Below the pieces are notes generated by a model that saw only the letters and a list, made by a program, of their open reading frames with translations, had not been told where the DNA came from and made no database searches. Of a stretch of DNA of 32,199 nucleotides, positions 1 through 11,077 are shown piece by piece (position 1 is the first letter of the stretch; the number at the start of each line of letters is the position of its first letter). The translations under genes were made by a program, and so were the position numbers. The stretch covers positions 69,965 through 102,163 of the forward strand of contig BLXT01005549.1 in assembly GCA_019648995.1 (NCBI GenBank). Reading direction: 5' to 3'. This DNA is from Plakobranchus ocellatus (lineage: Eukaryota; Mollusca; Gastropoda; Plakobranchidae).

Positions 1-3000
1 AAAGTACCAAAAAGGTGTAGTAAGATTGTGTTTGTACAGCCCCATAGATATTCATTAAAATCCCCACAGTCACTTTGAAAAAAAAATATAGTATGTATTA
101 GTTAATGAAGACAATCACCAGTTCAAACACATTAGAATAAATTAAACAACACAAAGCATACGTAAAAACGTTCCCTTGCAAATTGCATCATCCAGATCCT
201 TAAATTTTATATGTTTGTGGGAGTGCCGTATTAGTTACTTTAGTATAATTTTTTTTACCTTCATTGAAATAAAAAAAGTTTTACTTTGAAGTATTATCCT
301 TTGCTAACCTGGCAAGTATCTGACATATTGACCTTTTCACATTTTAAGCCTTGACCATTATCATTTCTGGTTGGCACTCCTTATCTTGAAACTTAAAATA
401 AGAGTTTGTAAGTGAAAGTGAATATTATTCTGCTTTAATTCATCATCGCCCAGCCTCATTCTTTTACTTTGTTAACAAAATTGTTCCTTGATTGTGAGCT
501 CAAGTAGTATATTGAAACTGCCCTTTCAAAAAATATAATAAATGAATAATTTACATGTTGCAAGTTACATGCACATAAACTCAATTACTTTATTCTAATA
601 TTAGTATTGCTTACATATTTTAGAAATTTACAAAATAATTATGGAGTAATGTAAGCCTACAAAGTGCAAACTAAGCCTGTTAATTGGACTGCCTTTTTTT
701 CATTTAAACCGAAAATAGGTTTGGATAAAATGGGTATTCGGAAAACAAAATTTAAGTTTAGCCAGAAAAAGGGATTCTAATTGACATGGGTTTACATAAC
801 AAGACTTATATTACAATTATTAAATGACAGTAAAGAGAGCCGCCTTGGCCCCATTGCCAGAGAATGACAATTTAGTGTGGGTATTTTAAAGATACAGTAC
901 AACAATCATTTATTTCTTGCATAAGCCACTTTATGCCTTCAATCAATAAAAGCATCCCATTTGAGTTTCTATTTTAAGTATATCATTTGTACTGAGAAGG
1001 CTCTTTCATGTATTTTTACACTGAACCAAACATAAAAAAGACGGATTTATGAATAAATTAGGATCATAAACTCAAGACAGGTGCAGATTGTACAAGTTAC
1101 TCAGTTTATTAAATAAGTGAAAAACGCTACACTCAAATGCTTTCAAAGAATAATGTGAATGTGAATGTGAAACAGATTCTAGCCAATCCATTTAAAAACA
1201 AATTTCATGCAACAGGTACATGACGTGCCATTTACATAAATTTATAGGGATACAGAGACATACACACACATACATTCACATGTATGTGTAAATTATATTT
1301 TAAATGCAGTTCACTGACACAAATTGTCAACAGGGCAGATATAGACTTTACAGGTTATAACTTTTAAAAAAAAATCACTTTACTGACAATATTGGCTCTA
1401 ACTGAACAAAATGAAAACAAAAAATATTTAAGTCCATTAATTCCAACATCGATTACTTTTAAACTTTTCAGAAAACAAATCAAAAATAGAGTTAAAAAGA
1501 CCAAAAGAATCTTTTCAAAGAGGAATGAGGAATACCATCTTAATCCTTCCATTGCCATCCTTAAAACTGTATTTGCTCAATACACTGAATACAATGGAGA
1601 TACTTCCCCTGAATCGAGCCAATACTAAATAATAAAACATATGCAGTGGAAACCTCATAATTCAAAGTGCTAGGGAATAGACAAAACTTCACATTATAAA
1701 AAAAGGGCAAAATCAGTGATCAAAGAAAACCACTAATTATTAACATTCACTCAGCATCCCGCTTCTCTCCTCTCACCCTAGTTTGACCCTTCCCCTCTCT
1801 AACGTTATTAATGGCACTCCTGGAGTATGCTTTGTTAAAACAGTGGTCTGCACTGTTTTGGGAGTGGCGAGAGGAAAGCAATTTTTTTTCTTATTGCTTT
1901 TTGTGGTGATATGGACTTCCAATTATGAGAAACGTCTTTCTTTGACTTCGAATAATGAGTTTGAACTCAACAAAGCTAAAGAAGAGGGAAAAAAACTCAG
2001 AATACTTTGATTTATGACAAATTCGAATAATCAAACTTTGGTTTTTGAGATTTCCATAGTAGTGTATACCAGATCGGAAATCTGCTTGAATAGGCCACAC
2101 AGAAGCATATCCTGTTTTCCTTGGTTACTTAGACCTACTCTAATGTGGAACATTACACAAGTGGGTTCAGAGTATGTTGATACATATAATTGGTTAGCAG
2201 TTGCAAAATTGTAACATGAGTCAGCATAGCCCTGTTAAAAATATGCACAAATGGTAATGGAAGGGTTAAAATCAGATCAAATATCTATTCTTCAGATTTA
2301 AATTGACATAAACTTGTTTATTCACAGAAAAAAAAAGTCTCTTTCTTCTTTGAATTTCTTGATATGTATAGATTTTATAACCAAACTCCAATCAGGTTAT
2401 TTAATAGCCGGAAACTTGCAAAAAAGTTGCCAACAAGTAAAAGATCATGAATTACACATTTTAGAGCTGATAAATTTACGAATTGGCTCATTCTTTGTAA
2501 AAATTAGAAAGAGGTCTGTTCATTTCATGTATAGATTTTCTCACTATGGATCATAAAGTAAAGAGTAAATATGTTACTTGTATGTTTCAAACTGTTACTT
2601 TTTCACAGCCAAATCAATGGCTCAAGACAAAAGCAGTTGCTAAAAAAACATATGGTAGATAAATCAGATTTCCTAAACTTTTAAGATTTGAATTTTAGGA
2701 GAAAGTGTCATGTAAAGAGTGTAATAAAATTCATTACCTCCACAACAAATTGTACTAAGAATGCGGGTCAAGACATTTTCAAACCTGAACTTAGAAATAG
2801 GTTAATAGGTGAGTCAAAGAAATAGGCATGTTCACACACACACACAAATAGAATAAACAGTAGACACTGAACTACAGATATTTCTCAAGTAACATTTTCA
2901 GGATTTTTAAAACTATGGCACTTATCTCCGACCATACTCAAAGTTCACACAATCAGAAGACTAACATTTTAATTCTGATGTCCTGTACTAAGAAACTAGT

Positions 3001-3593
3001 AACTTAAACTTGCCTTTCAAATGGCCCAGTGACTGCACAATAAGTATGATCATATTGACCCATTTATTAAAAAAACAGTGACAAACAAAAATCATCGAGT
3101 CCTCTAGTAAACAAAAACTTTTTTTTCAATTCAAAAACCACACTTGAGCCAGCCTGCTTATGGATTTAAAAATCAAATCAGCAGCTTGCTCCCAGCAGGG
3201 TAAGAACTGAAACTAAATTACTAATCTTATCCAATCCCTATTGATTTTTTTAATCAAAGGAGCATTTGTAATTTGAATTGGATTAAAAATCAAACTAAGA
3301 AGGAAAGTATGATAGCTGGAAGAAAAAATTATGAAAGTTGAAAATGAAAATGACTGTAAACAGAGTTGACAGACCTCCTCCCCCTCCCCTTGCCGCACAC
3401 AGACGGGCACTCACATACTTTTCCCAAAATTAATTTCACATTGCCTTATCAAAATAAAAAAAATAGAAGAATGGAAGCCTGCATGGTGGTTTAGAAGGAT
3501 AATTTCCTCTGAATCCGAGTCTGCTGGAGTGAAAGTATGTCACACACTCTGCAAATATTATTAAATGTCATCTTTAATACATGAAATAACTTT
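1..3593. other. Gene-poor region downstream of the zinc-finger gene; probable 3' UTR and intergenic DNA
   Basis: No convincing coding exon is visible on either strand. The short ORFs here are AT-rich and low in complexity, with no recognisable domain. The part next to 3593 should hold the 3' UTR of the minus-strand zinc-finger gene. Small simple repeats occur: a CA run near 2835-2846, and an ACATAC/GTATGT inverted stretch near 1258-1287. How far the transcript reaches into this region cannot be fixed from sequence alone. Confidence 0.5.
3063..3068 (-). promoter_or_regulatory. Candidate poly(A) signal AATAAA for the zinc-finger gene
   Basis: TTTATT on the plus strand reads AATAAA on the minus strand, about 525 nt past the stop codon. 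It is one of several such hexamers between 1 and 3590 (another at 1105-1110), so it is a candidate only. In AT-rich DNA this hexamer is common by chance. Confidence 0.3.
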
Positions 3594-5735
3594 CTATTCA
3601 ACGGTTTGAATCTCAATGAATGCCTTGTTTACATGTCCTTTCATATGTCTTCTGAGCTTTGCTCTCTCATGGGTTGCATAATCACAGAGGACACACTGAA
3701 TAGCTTTGGAGCTCACAGGCAAGACACCATGGTGAACCATATGCTTTTTTAAACTTTCAGCTGACTTTCCAGCATACGAGCATTCCTTACAGAAGAAAGG
3801 CTTCTCATCACTATGAATAAACGATATATGATTATTCAGACGAGGCTTGAATTTGCACGAGTAGGAACAATATGGGCATGAATATGGTTTTTCTTCTGAG
3901 TGGCGATGGGCAATGTGCTTTTGGAGGTCATATTTTTCCACGCAGGCATAATCACAGTGTTCACATTTATAGTTCTTTACTTTGTTATGACGTTCCATAT
4001 GACGCCTGTACGAGGCCTTGATGCGACTTGAATAGCCACAAATGTGGCATGCATAAGAAAATTTGCCAAAATGCTGTTCCAGGTGAGTCCTCAGTTGAGT
4101 AGTTGTGTTGCAACTGAAGTCACAATAAGAACAAAACTGTGTTTTGTCACTCTTGTGGACAGATAGAGCATGCTTTCTTAATTCAAGTGGTCTTTCAAAT
4201 TCAAGAGAACATTCTCTACAAATGTAACGGGGTTTCAACTTATGCTGAGTTTTTTTATGATCCTTTAATATAAGTTTATCATGAGTACTGAACCGGCAAA
4301 TATTGCATATGTATTTACCAGGTGCCTGGTGAATTTGCATATGTCTCTTCAAACTCATTGAAGTTTTGCAGGCAAATGAGCAGAGTCCACACTTAAATTT
4401 CTTCTCTGAAGAATGTCGAACCATGTGCTTTTTCAACTGGTCTTTCGTACGACACTTGTAAGAGCATTGTGAACAATGAATCTGTTTGATTGGATCATGA
4501 ATATGCATGTGAGTTTTTAAATTTGTAGCAGTTTTGGCTTTGAAACCACATGTAGTGCACAAGAAAGGTCTGTTTTCGTTATGGGCTGTACGTACATGTT
4601 GCCTGAGATTTTTTGTTGATGCTCCACAGAGAGGGCATAAAGTCCGCTGTTCATCTTTGTGTGATGTAGTTTGTGTATGGTCTAAAAGTTTTTCCTCTGT
4701 CAAGCAACTGTAATTGCAATCATTACAAAAAAAATACTTATCCCCATGGTGTGTAGATGCCATGTGCACCATCAGCTGAGGTTTTCTTTGATATTGAAAA
4801 TCACATATAGGACACGAAAAGAATTTGCTGACTTTATGGATATGTTTCAGGTTGATTTTTGGAGCATCAACCTGTGTTGTGTGAGACAATTTATGAATGT
4901 CTAAAGTAAGCTCTAATTTAAATGCTTTCAAGCAATATTGACACACAAAAGGCTCTAAAATATGGTGTTCCATCTTTTGATGTCGTTGTAGCTCTATCTC
5001 TGCAAAAGCTGTAAAAGTGCATTCTTTACAATGATACTCTATTTTAGATATCTCTTTTTTCAATACACTTGCATCATGTTTTGGATCTACACATTGAAGC
5101 TGCTTATTAGAATCAGTTTTATCAGAGATATTATGATCAAGAGGGCCTGAGTTTTCATACTTTGCTTTGTATTGTGATGTATTTGTATCATTATGATCTG
5201 AAAAAGTATTGACATTGACTACACATGTATAATCATCTCTAGCAGATTTATTCGTCTCAGATTGAGGCAAGGAACCATTGTCAATAAGAGGTGTTAAGTA
5301 ACTAGAACCAATGCTAGCTCCACTGGTAGCATCTTGGGCTATCACCTCTAGTTGTATGTTGTGCTCTTCTTTTAAATTTTCCCAGCTTTCAGCAGTGGCC
5401 AGTAAAGCTGAACTATTACCAAAATCCCCAGTGCATATTTCTGATTGTTCTAGGCCAAGCAATGACCCATTTGTTTCAGATTCAACTTTAACAATGTTAG
5501 CATCTGAAGCATCTTGATGAATGATTTTTCCTGACTCATCCAATAAAATGCTTTCACCCAGGCCTGACCTGTTGAGACTGGCTTGAGTAGACAGCTCTTC
5601 TAAAGTTTTTGCAAGCAATTCAGGTGTCAGTTCAGCTCCATCATAATTATAGATAATGATCATCTCTCCATTTGTATTAGGCTCCCCCTCCTGAACAACA
5701 TCAATTTTATATTTGAAATCCAATTCTTCTGCCAT
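3594..5735 (-). CDS. Polydactyl C2H2 zinc-finger protein, 16 fingers
   Basis: The product is a probable nuclear sequence-specific DNA-binding protein. It has 713 residues from the ATG at 5735-5733 (AGAAAATGG context, A at -3 and G at +4) to TAG at 3596-3594. An open frame continues ten codons upstream but only to a TTG, so the ATG is preferred. Residues 1 to about 230 are acidic, Ser/Thr/Asn-rich and without fingers. From about residue 236 to the C-terminus I count 16 C2H2 fingers in near-continuous array. Many have the C-x2-C-x-Y/F form, and finger 5 is short. Several linkers are of the EKP type. The finger style resembles ZFP64- and REST-like animal proteins, but I cannot assign an orthologue. 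All coding sequence seen lies in one exon; earlier exons would be noncoding. Confidence 0.93.
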   Translation of the reverse strand: MAEELDFKYKIDVVQEGEPNTNGEMIIIYNYDGAELTPELLAKTLEELSTQASLNRSGLGESILLDESGKIIHQDASDANIVKVESETNGSLLGLEQSEICTGDFGNSSALLATAESWENLKEEHNIQLEVIAQDATSGASIGSSYLTPLIDNGSLPQSETNKSARDDYTCVVNVNTFSDHNDTNTSQYKAKYENSGPLDHNISDKTDSNKQLQCVDPKHDASVLKKEISKIEYHCKECTFTAFAEIELQRHQKMEHHILEPFVCQYCLKAFKLELTLDIHKLSHTTQVDAPKINLKHIHKVSKFFSCPICDFQYQRKPQLMVHMASTHHGDKYFFCNDCNYSCLTEEKLLDHTQTTSHKDEQRTLCPLCGASTKNLRQHVRTAHNENRPFLCTTCGFKAKTATNLKTHMHIHDPIKQIHCSQCSYKCRTKDQLKKHMVRHSSEKKFKCGLCSFACKTSMSLKRHMQIHQAPGKYICNICRFSTHDKLILKDHKKTQHKLKPRYICRECSLEFERPLELRKHALSVHKSDKTQFCSYCDFSCNTTTQLRTHLEQHFGKFSYACHICGYSSRIKASYRRHMERHNKVKNYKCEHCDYACVEKYDLQKHIAHRHSEEKPYSCPYCSYSCKFKPRLNNHISFIHSDEKPFFCKECSYAGKSAESLKKHMVHHGVLPVSSKAIQCVLCDYATHERAKLRRHMKGHVNKAFIEIQTVE

Positions 5736-5772
5736 TTTCTTTAATGTTGTAGGGCCAGTCAGCAATCCACAT
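5707..5772 (-). promoter_or_regulatory. Upstream ORF overlapping the zinc-finger start codon
   Basis: In the same exon, an ATG at 5772-5770 opens a 21-codon frame (M-W-I-A-D-W-P...) that ends at TAA 5709-5707. It is out of frame with the main start at 5735 and overlaps it by 29 nt. Its start context is weak (C at -3), whereas the main ATG is strong, so leaky scanning would be expected. A regulatory role is inferred from this arrangement only. Confidence 0.5.
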
Positions 5773-5785
5773 TAGTTATTCAACC

Positions 5786-5805
5786 CTAGGGAAAAAAAAA
5801 AAAAA
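5786..5805 (-). other. 3' splice site before the zinc-finger coding exon
   Basis: On the minus strand a run of 14 T is followed by CCCTAG. This is a strong polypyrimidine tract plus AG acceptor (AG at 5787-5786). The exon would start at 5785 with GGTTGAATAAC and carry 50 nt of 5' UTR before the ATG. Confidence 0.7.
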
Positions 5806-7569
5806 CCACAAAACATATCATAGATTGCACACAAATATAAGATAGAAATATTTTGAAAAGAAAAGAAGAAGAAAAAAAAGACACGTATATAAAATTATAA
5901 ATGAAGAACAGCGTGATACCCGTACTTTTCAACAAAAATTAAGTCCTACTTAAAAATAAATGTTTTTGAGAGAGAAAAAACATTAAGAAAAATTATTCAA
6001 TATCTATTGGTTATTTCAAAACGAATAACATGTTAACGCTTTAGGTATGAAAAGTGGTTTGACAGGACTTAACACATTGCTAATTCTTGTCTCTCAACAA
6101 CAGTCATTGGTGATAAAATTACATTCACAAGGCTTTTTTTATTTTGAGGACACGTCTTTGACTTGTAGCAGTGAGACAACTCAATTACATTTTCAAAGCA
6201 ATTATTTTACCAGCTACACTGTGATGCTTGCCTACAAGTCTTCATATCCCAACCAAATTGACCAATTGATTGAGAACAGAGAGACCATGACTTGGTCCCT
6301 TCCATTTTCTAACTCTTTATCTCCCATTAAGGCCGCCTTTTTAGGTTTAGACCTGATAAAGGCAATTTCACTGCTAGAGTTCAAGACAGAAAATTTTGCA
6401 TTCTGACAAAATGTGGAGTACTTTTCACCATTAGTCATACCATGGCACTATTTTTGGCAAATTTTTTAAGACTTTATTACACTAAAAAAGTTATTGAATA
6501 TGCACCAATGCCCAAAAGTATGAACTAGCTATAAAGAGCTTTGACTTTGTCCAACAAATAATTATTATAAAAATACTTATTATTTGGTAATACTTAAAAT
6601 ATTACATGAATCTGTAGTATTGTAAATATCTTTTTGTTCTAAAATTCTACAGATCCAAAATACTATTCTGTTTGGGAGAGCTAAGTTCCAGTCTTCAATT
6701 TTAAAGCACGCTTATATACATCAAGACAGGAGTTTGGTTTAAAACACCATTTAAACAAAACCATTCAAACCAAAATACATGGCTAAATCAATGTGATTTT
6801 GAGTCCCACTATTGACACCAATCTCCATGCAAAATTAAAGGTATATTGTGGGTTAGCTTACACCCAAAGTTTATGGACATATTTGTTTATTCAACTCCCT
6901 CCTTTTTTTGTGATAATTGTCACCTTACTTCTGATAAATTCCCAATGCTTCGAACTCAAAATGCTTTTACACACACTTTTTGTTTTTACTATGTAATTGT
7001 TTGTTTTTTCTTTGATTGATAAGAGCAATTTAACTTTTTAAACCTTGGCAAATTGAGGAACAATCAGCTTTAAACCTTTTTTTTTTCTTTCAAATTCACA
7101 TAAGGACAAAATCTAGAGAAACACAAACTTCAAAGTTAGTGATTATTTTCGCCTTTCAAATGCTTTAATGAAGATAAATTCTGTTTTTTTTTTTGGAATC
7201 TGTGATTTCTTACTTGAAAAGCCATGCATATTTTTTTTTCATTAACTTCAGTGACCTTTGCTCCTTATGGTCAGTGTTTGTTGACAAACTTTGTGAACAA
7301 TGTTTTAATTTACATTCTAACACGCTTGCTTTTTATGATGTTTTGAAAATATTTTTAATGGTACAGAAGCAAACAATCTAGTTACAGGTAGATCTATAAT
7401 TTAGGTCAAATCTAGAGACAAATTATTCAAAACATTTTCTAGCTCTAGATCTCTTTCTAGAAACCTGGATCTAAATCTAAATCATCCATCTAATTCAGGA
7501 TTAAATATTTCATTATTTGGTAAGTTTAGAAAATCTGAACCTTCTTTCTTTACATTACGATAGAAAAAG
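5806..7569. other. AT-rich DNA without recognisable genes, probable 5' intron of the zinc-finger gene
   Basis: ORFs of up to 119 codons occur (for example at 6047-6406), but they have no domain, no repeat relationship and no splice context. A short inverted GTTTGG/CCAAAC arrangement lies near 6730-6775. Short TCTAGA and GATCTA words begin at about 7385, the start of the repeat-rich zone. Confidence 0.4.
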
Positions 7570-8000
7570 CAATAAGGTTGGCTGTCCCTTTTTCCTAATT
7601 AACATGAACAACAATGGTGACATAATCCGCACACCGTCAAGGCTCTCATATGTGGAAGATGTAGTCCTCTGGCAGCAGGACACAGATATTGATAAGGCTA
7701 CAGAAGCACTCCATAGGGACCTCACATTGCTCAAACGCTTTGTTAGCACTGGAAGATGCAGATCAACACAAGCAAAACTGCATGACACCTTCTCATTTAG
7801 CAACCCAGTGCTAAAGGATTTAAACATCCGAATCAGGAGAGAATCCCTCAGGAGGGATATATCCTTCTGAAGTACCTTGGCTTATCACTATACCTTCGAC
7901 TATGCCTAAGAAACTACATTCAGAACATGGCCAACTAGGTGAGTACTGTGAGGGAACCCAGACAATCTTGCAGAAGCTGGCAAATTTCCAGTTTCTGATA
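7570..8000 (+). pseudogene. LINE reverse-transcriptase fragment (jockey/CR1-like), broken
   Basis: One reading frame gives a block starting PFFLINMNN. It continues through RLSYVEDVVLWQQD and DIDKATEALHRDLTLLKRF to FSNPVLKDLNIRI. This matches the palm region of a jockey-type non-LTR reverse transcriptase, where FADD/YADD is followed by VLW and an amphipathic helix. The catalytic YADD is here YVED, so one catalytic Asp is lost. After about 7860 the KYLGLSL motif continues in another frame, which shows a frameshift, and then more stops. No start codon, endonuclease domain or 3' tail can be seen. It is a dead fragment, from a different family than the LINE copies that follow. Confidence 0.75.
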
Positions 8001-8149
8001 ATGACTAATTGAATGGTGATAAATCAATGATTTTACCATCACAAATTTTTTATACCAAAACCTTCCTAGACACCCAGGGACTTGAAAGAGCCACAGTAAT
8101 AGTAGAAATAAAAATGAGAGAGATTATATTTCTCATTCAGAAATAATTT

Positions 8150-9290
8150 CAAAACATTATCAATCTTCCAAATATCTGCCAGAATCGTGATGATATTTCA
8201 GGCTTAAAAGCAGATGAAAAAAATTTTCATTATCTCAAATGCAGGTGAAACAGTTTTAAAAAGCAGAATCTGATGAACGATTTCTAAAACTTTTGTGTTC
8301 TGTAGATTTAGAGGGCAAAAGAATGGAAAGCATGGTCATATGAAAAAAATTCTTGAATCTGAAATGCAATCTGGTCAGCAAAAGTATAAAAATCAATCAA
8401 GTTACACAATTTAAATACATCTTGGCTACCTGATAATATCAGATGGTAAATGCACAAATGAAAAGGCCAAAGATACATTTCAAAAAGTGAAACCAAGACT
8501 GAACAACAGTCTAAGCATAAGGAAACCAAAATAAGGGTAATGAAAACAGTGATATATGAGCAATTTCCAAAGGATGGACCCCCAAATTGTGTCACGTTTC
8601 TTACTGCATTTTGAAAAAAGAATCTCCAATCACAAAAGGGGAAAGTCCAATTGAGTATCAATGAGGTAATATTAATGCAGAGTTGGATAGCAGGAGTAGA
8701 TCTATGTAAAAAATATTAGTCTCTGTCTCTTCACTTTGTGGTGAATGAGCTTAATTTGTTGATGGGTGACCACATTTTTGGTGATTTTGTCATAGTTATG
8801 TTTGAAACTTATTTGATAAATTTAGACAGCAAGGATGCATCCAAAACTGATTTTTAAAATATAGCGCAGTACTTTGTATGCCTAACACTCACAAAATCAA
8901 AATTGATGCATCGATGAGTTAAATTTAATTTGTTCAAATAGGGGTTGTAGAAAATCTTTTGCACATAACTATGATGACAGCCCATGTTTTGGCAAACCCT
9001 CATATGTACTATTTATAATAGGTTTGGACAATAAACAAGGAAATCAGAACAAAAAAATAGAAGTAATACAGATATGGTTTATCAGAAGAATGATAAGAAT
9101 ATCATGAATCGAAAAAAGTCCAATGAATCTCTTCTGAAAGAAATAATCTTGAAGGACCATTAATTAAAACCATAAGATGGAGCAACTAGAATTTTTCAGA
9201 GACAAGGGTTTAAATGTATACAACACTTAGCAATTGCTCGAAAAGTGCAGTATGAGGTAGTCAGAGCATAACTTTTATCCTTTTGGCATG
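8150..9290 (+). pseudogene. LINE fragment, same family as the copy at 17590-18811, heavily decayed
   Basis: Scattered blocks match the better copy at 17590-18811 on the other strand. They are an ISGLK block near 8195, EGKRM near 8310, QFKYI near 8410, and KIRVMKT near 8530. Later come DNKQGNQ near 9025 and IQIWFIRRMIRIS at about 9066-9110. Frameshifts and stops separate the blocks. Between roughly 8560 and 9010 the alignment is lost, so an insertion or local divergence is likely. The matched parts correspond to the C-terminal half of an endonuclease/reverse-transcriptase LINE protein. No function remains. Confidence 0.6.
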
Positions 9291-9617
9291 ACTTTCAAAT
9301 GTGCAGACAAGAAACGTAAATTATGAAAGCTAGATTACGAAATAAATTGTCATTTATTAAAAACCATTAAATAACTTTAAAATACAGCACAATAGTTTAG
9401 ATCTCCTGCATGTTTATTTCTAAATTAACTGCTCAAACAAACCTGATCAACTAAAACTTAGCCACCTTTATTCAAGACAGTTATCATTTTCCCAAAAATT
9501 TAAAAAGATATCTGTCATTGGAGAATTGTTGATAAATTTTACAAAGTTTAATTAAAAGATAATTGACTAAAATGAGACAGTGCAGGGGCAGCCCCAATGA
9601 CTTCAAAATCTATAATC

Positions 9618-9736
9618 ACCTACAAACAAAATAAAGAGGTTGCAGCCATAAAATTGTCTAAATGTGACAGAAAATTTTTTTTTAAAATATGAATTGGTCT
9701 GCGACCACTTCATTTCTTCTGTAACCTGTGGAGGTA
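9618..9736. repeat. Small inverted-repeat element (family B), copy 1
   Basis: The left arm contains AAATAAAGAGGTTGCAGCC. The right arm, read in reverse complement, contains AAATGAAGTGGTCGCAGACC. Together they make an imperfect inverted repeat about 120 bp long. Related copies lie at 21917-22051 and inside the MITE at 10527-10811 (10678-10712). The far end carries one GATCTA (9737-9742) that the 21917 copy lacks. Confidence 0.5.
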
Positions 9737-9742
9737 GATCTA

Positions 9743-10400
9743 GAATGTACTTGGCCTGTGCCTGGATTATCCTACATTATTTTTGGAATATCATGATGTA
9801 GGCTAATGTGACATTGATAATCAGAAGCTTTTCCTAATTTTTATTGAAATCTTGACAGAGAACAACTTTTACTGAAAGTCTTATGAGGTTGACTGAGGAG
9901 AGGTTTGAGAAGAGAAACATTGATTGATTGACTTTTATTTTATAACGCTTACAAAGTACAAAGTGACTATATTCCCAAACACTAGATCTAGGCAAAGCAA
10001 ACGCAATGGACCCATGCTTGGTATGAATTAAGTACAAGTACATATAACAATGTTACTGAATTCTCTCTCTCCCCATTTTCTATAAAAATAAAGTGTTCAG
10101 GAAATAAGGTTGGACTCGATTTATCCGAACGTTCCAGAAAATAAAGTCGGCCTAAAAAATAGGCACAAGGCCCCTTTTCATTTGGCAGTTAATAATGCAG
10201 AATTTAATTCACAAATTAACATTATCGCCAATAGTTCTATTTCAAGACAAGACACCTAACAAAGAAGATCCAGAGAATCTAGAAAGATTTATGCCTATCT
10301 ACAGGCTTTTCAATTTTATCCATTTTCACACTTCAGAAAAAAAAAAAATAAAAGAGATCTAGCTTATTTAGATCTCCCAAATCTATGCCTAGATCTAGGA
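9743..10400. other. Repeat-derived spacer; family C repeat copy at about 10060-10145
   Basis: No gene is visible. About 10060-10145 (with GGACTCGATTTATCCGAACG) is related to the reverse complement of about 21640-21725 and more weakly to 22188-22235. The three copies share GGAC(T/C), ATCC(C)GA(A/G)CGTT and AAGTC/GGTCG blocks. This is a dispersed repeat of unknown class. Confidence 0.4.
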
Positions 10401-10518
10401 TTCATCATCATCAGGTACCTTGTCTAAAACAGACATTGGCGATCATGTTCCTCCACTCAAACCTATTCTCAGCCTTATAGAGTTGTTATTGCTACCCTTG
10501 CCTATTGCCTACGACTTA

Positions 10519-10526
10519 AGATTTTC
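10519..10526. repeat. Left target-site duplication of the MITE
   Basis: AGATTTTC lies immediately left of the inverted repeat and AGATTATC (10812-10819) immediately right. The uninterrupted LINE copy near 17730 has a single AGATTTTC at this place, so the pair is an 8-bp duplication with one later mutation. Confidence 0.75.
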
Positions 10527-10811
10527 GGCGCTTTTTCGTTTGTTTCCACCCCACTTTTTATACTATATAGATCTAGGCCTAGAGATTCTAGATCTAGATC
10601 TAGCTATATTAACCGATAGGAGCAAACGAAAAAAAGTGTCAAATTGTGTAGATTTTGTGTGAAAATAATAATATTTTCATTATAACTTGGCCTGCGACCT
10701 CTTCATTTCTTCGATGGATTAGAAAGATAGAGCTAATCAGCTAGAGAATATAGCTAGAATCTAGGCCTATATAATATAAAAAGTCGGGGTGGGAACAAAC
10801 GAAAAAGCGCC
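10527..10811. mobile_element. 285-bp MITE with long terminal inverted repeats, inserted in a LINE
   Basis: Both ends begin GGCGCTTTTTCGTTTGTT when read inward. The arms continue to match through CACCCC, ACTTTTTATA and GGCCTAG to GCTATATT. The left arm spans 10527-10610 and the right arm 10811-10747. They differ by two substitutions, small indels and extra GATCTA units in the left arm (10570-10575 and 10591-10602). It is flanked by an 8-bp target duplication. No transposase is encoded, so it is non-autonomous. An 8-bp duplication fits hAT, P or Merlin; the GG-initial ends are unlike typical hAT ends, so the superfamily is left open. A decayed inner copy of the tip occurs at 10619-10640. Confidence 0.85.
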
Positions 10812-11077
10812 AGATTATCAATACGAGTTATTCACTGTCTACCTCTACTGCGTTTGCTTTCAATTGTTCCAGTGATTGCTAGATCTTCAGTGTTCTAAAC
10901 CCTTGTGTCGGCAAATAAGGCCTAAAAATTGTAGTTGCCTCTGTCATGGTTTTGATTAATGATGGTTCGAGATTAGCCTCTTTCAGAACCAATTCATTTG
11001 ACTTTTTTTTTCTGTCCATGATATCCTCATCATTCTTCTGATAAACATCATATCTCTAGATCTACTGCTTCTAGGAT

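Larger units (their letters stand above)
10401..11077 (-). pseudogene. LINE 3' fragment interrupted by a MITE
   Basis: Positions 10401-10526 and 10812-11077 align closely, in order, with about 17605-17975. That includes identical runs such as GCGATCATGTTCCTCCACTC and AATTGTAGTTGCCTCTGTC. The minus strand encodes the LINE C-terminus (the LEHL...GKIEGKR region of the other copy). The insertion at 10527-10811 splits the homology. This copy also has an exact extra GATCTA at 11059-11064 and an imperfect one near 10879-10887 that the 17.6-kb copy lacks. Confidence 0.8.

Noticed and set aside
5736..5765. Ten extra N-terminal codons of the zinc-finger protein
   Set aside because: The extension begins with TTG, not ATG, and the strong ATG at 5735 follows directly.
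6047..6406. 119-codon plus-strand ORF
   Set aside because: AT-rich, no domain, no splice or repeat context, and a competing ORF on the opposite strand. Chance ORF in a probable intron.
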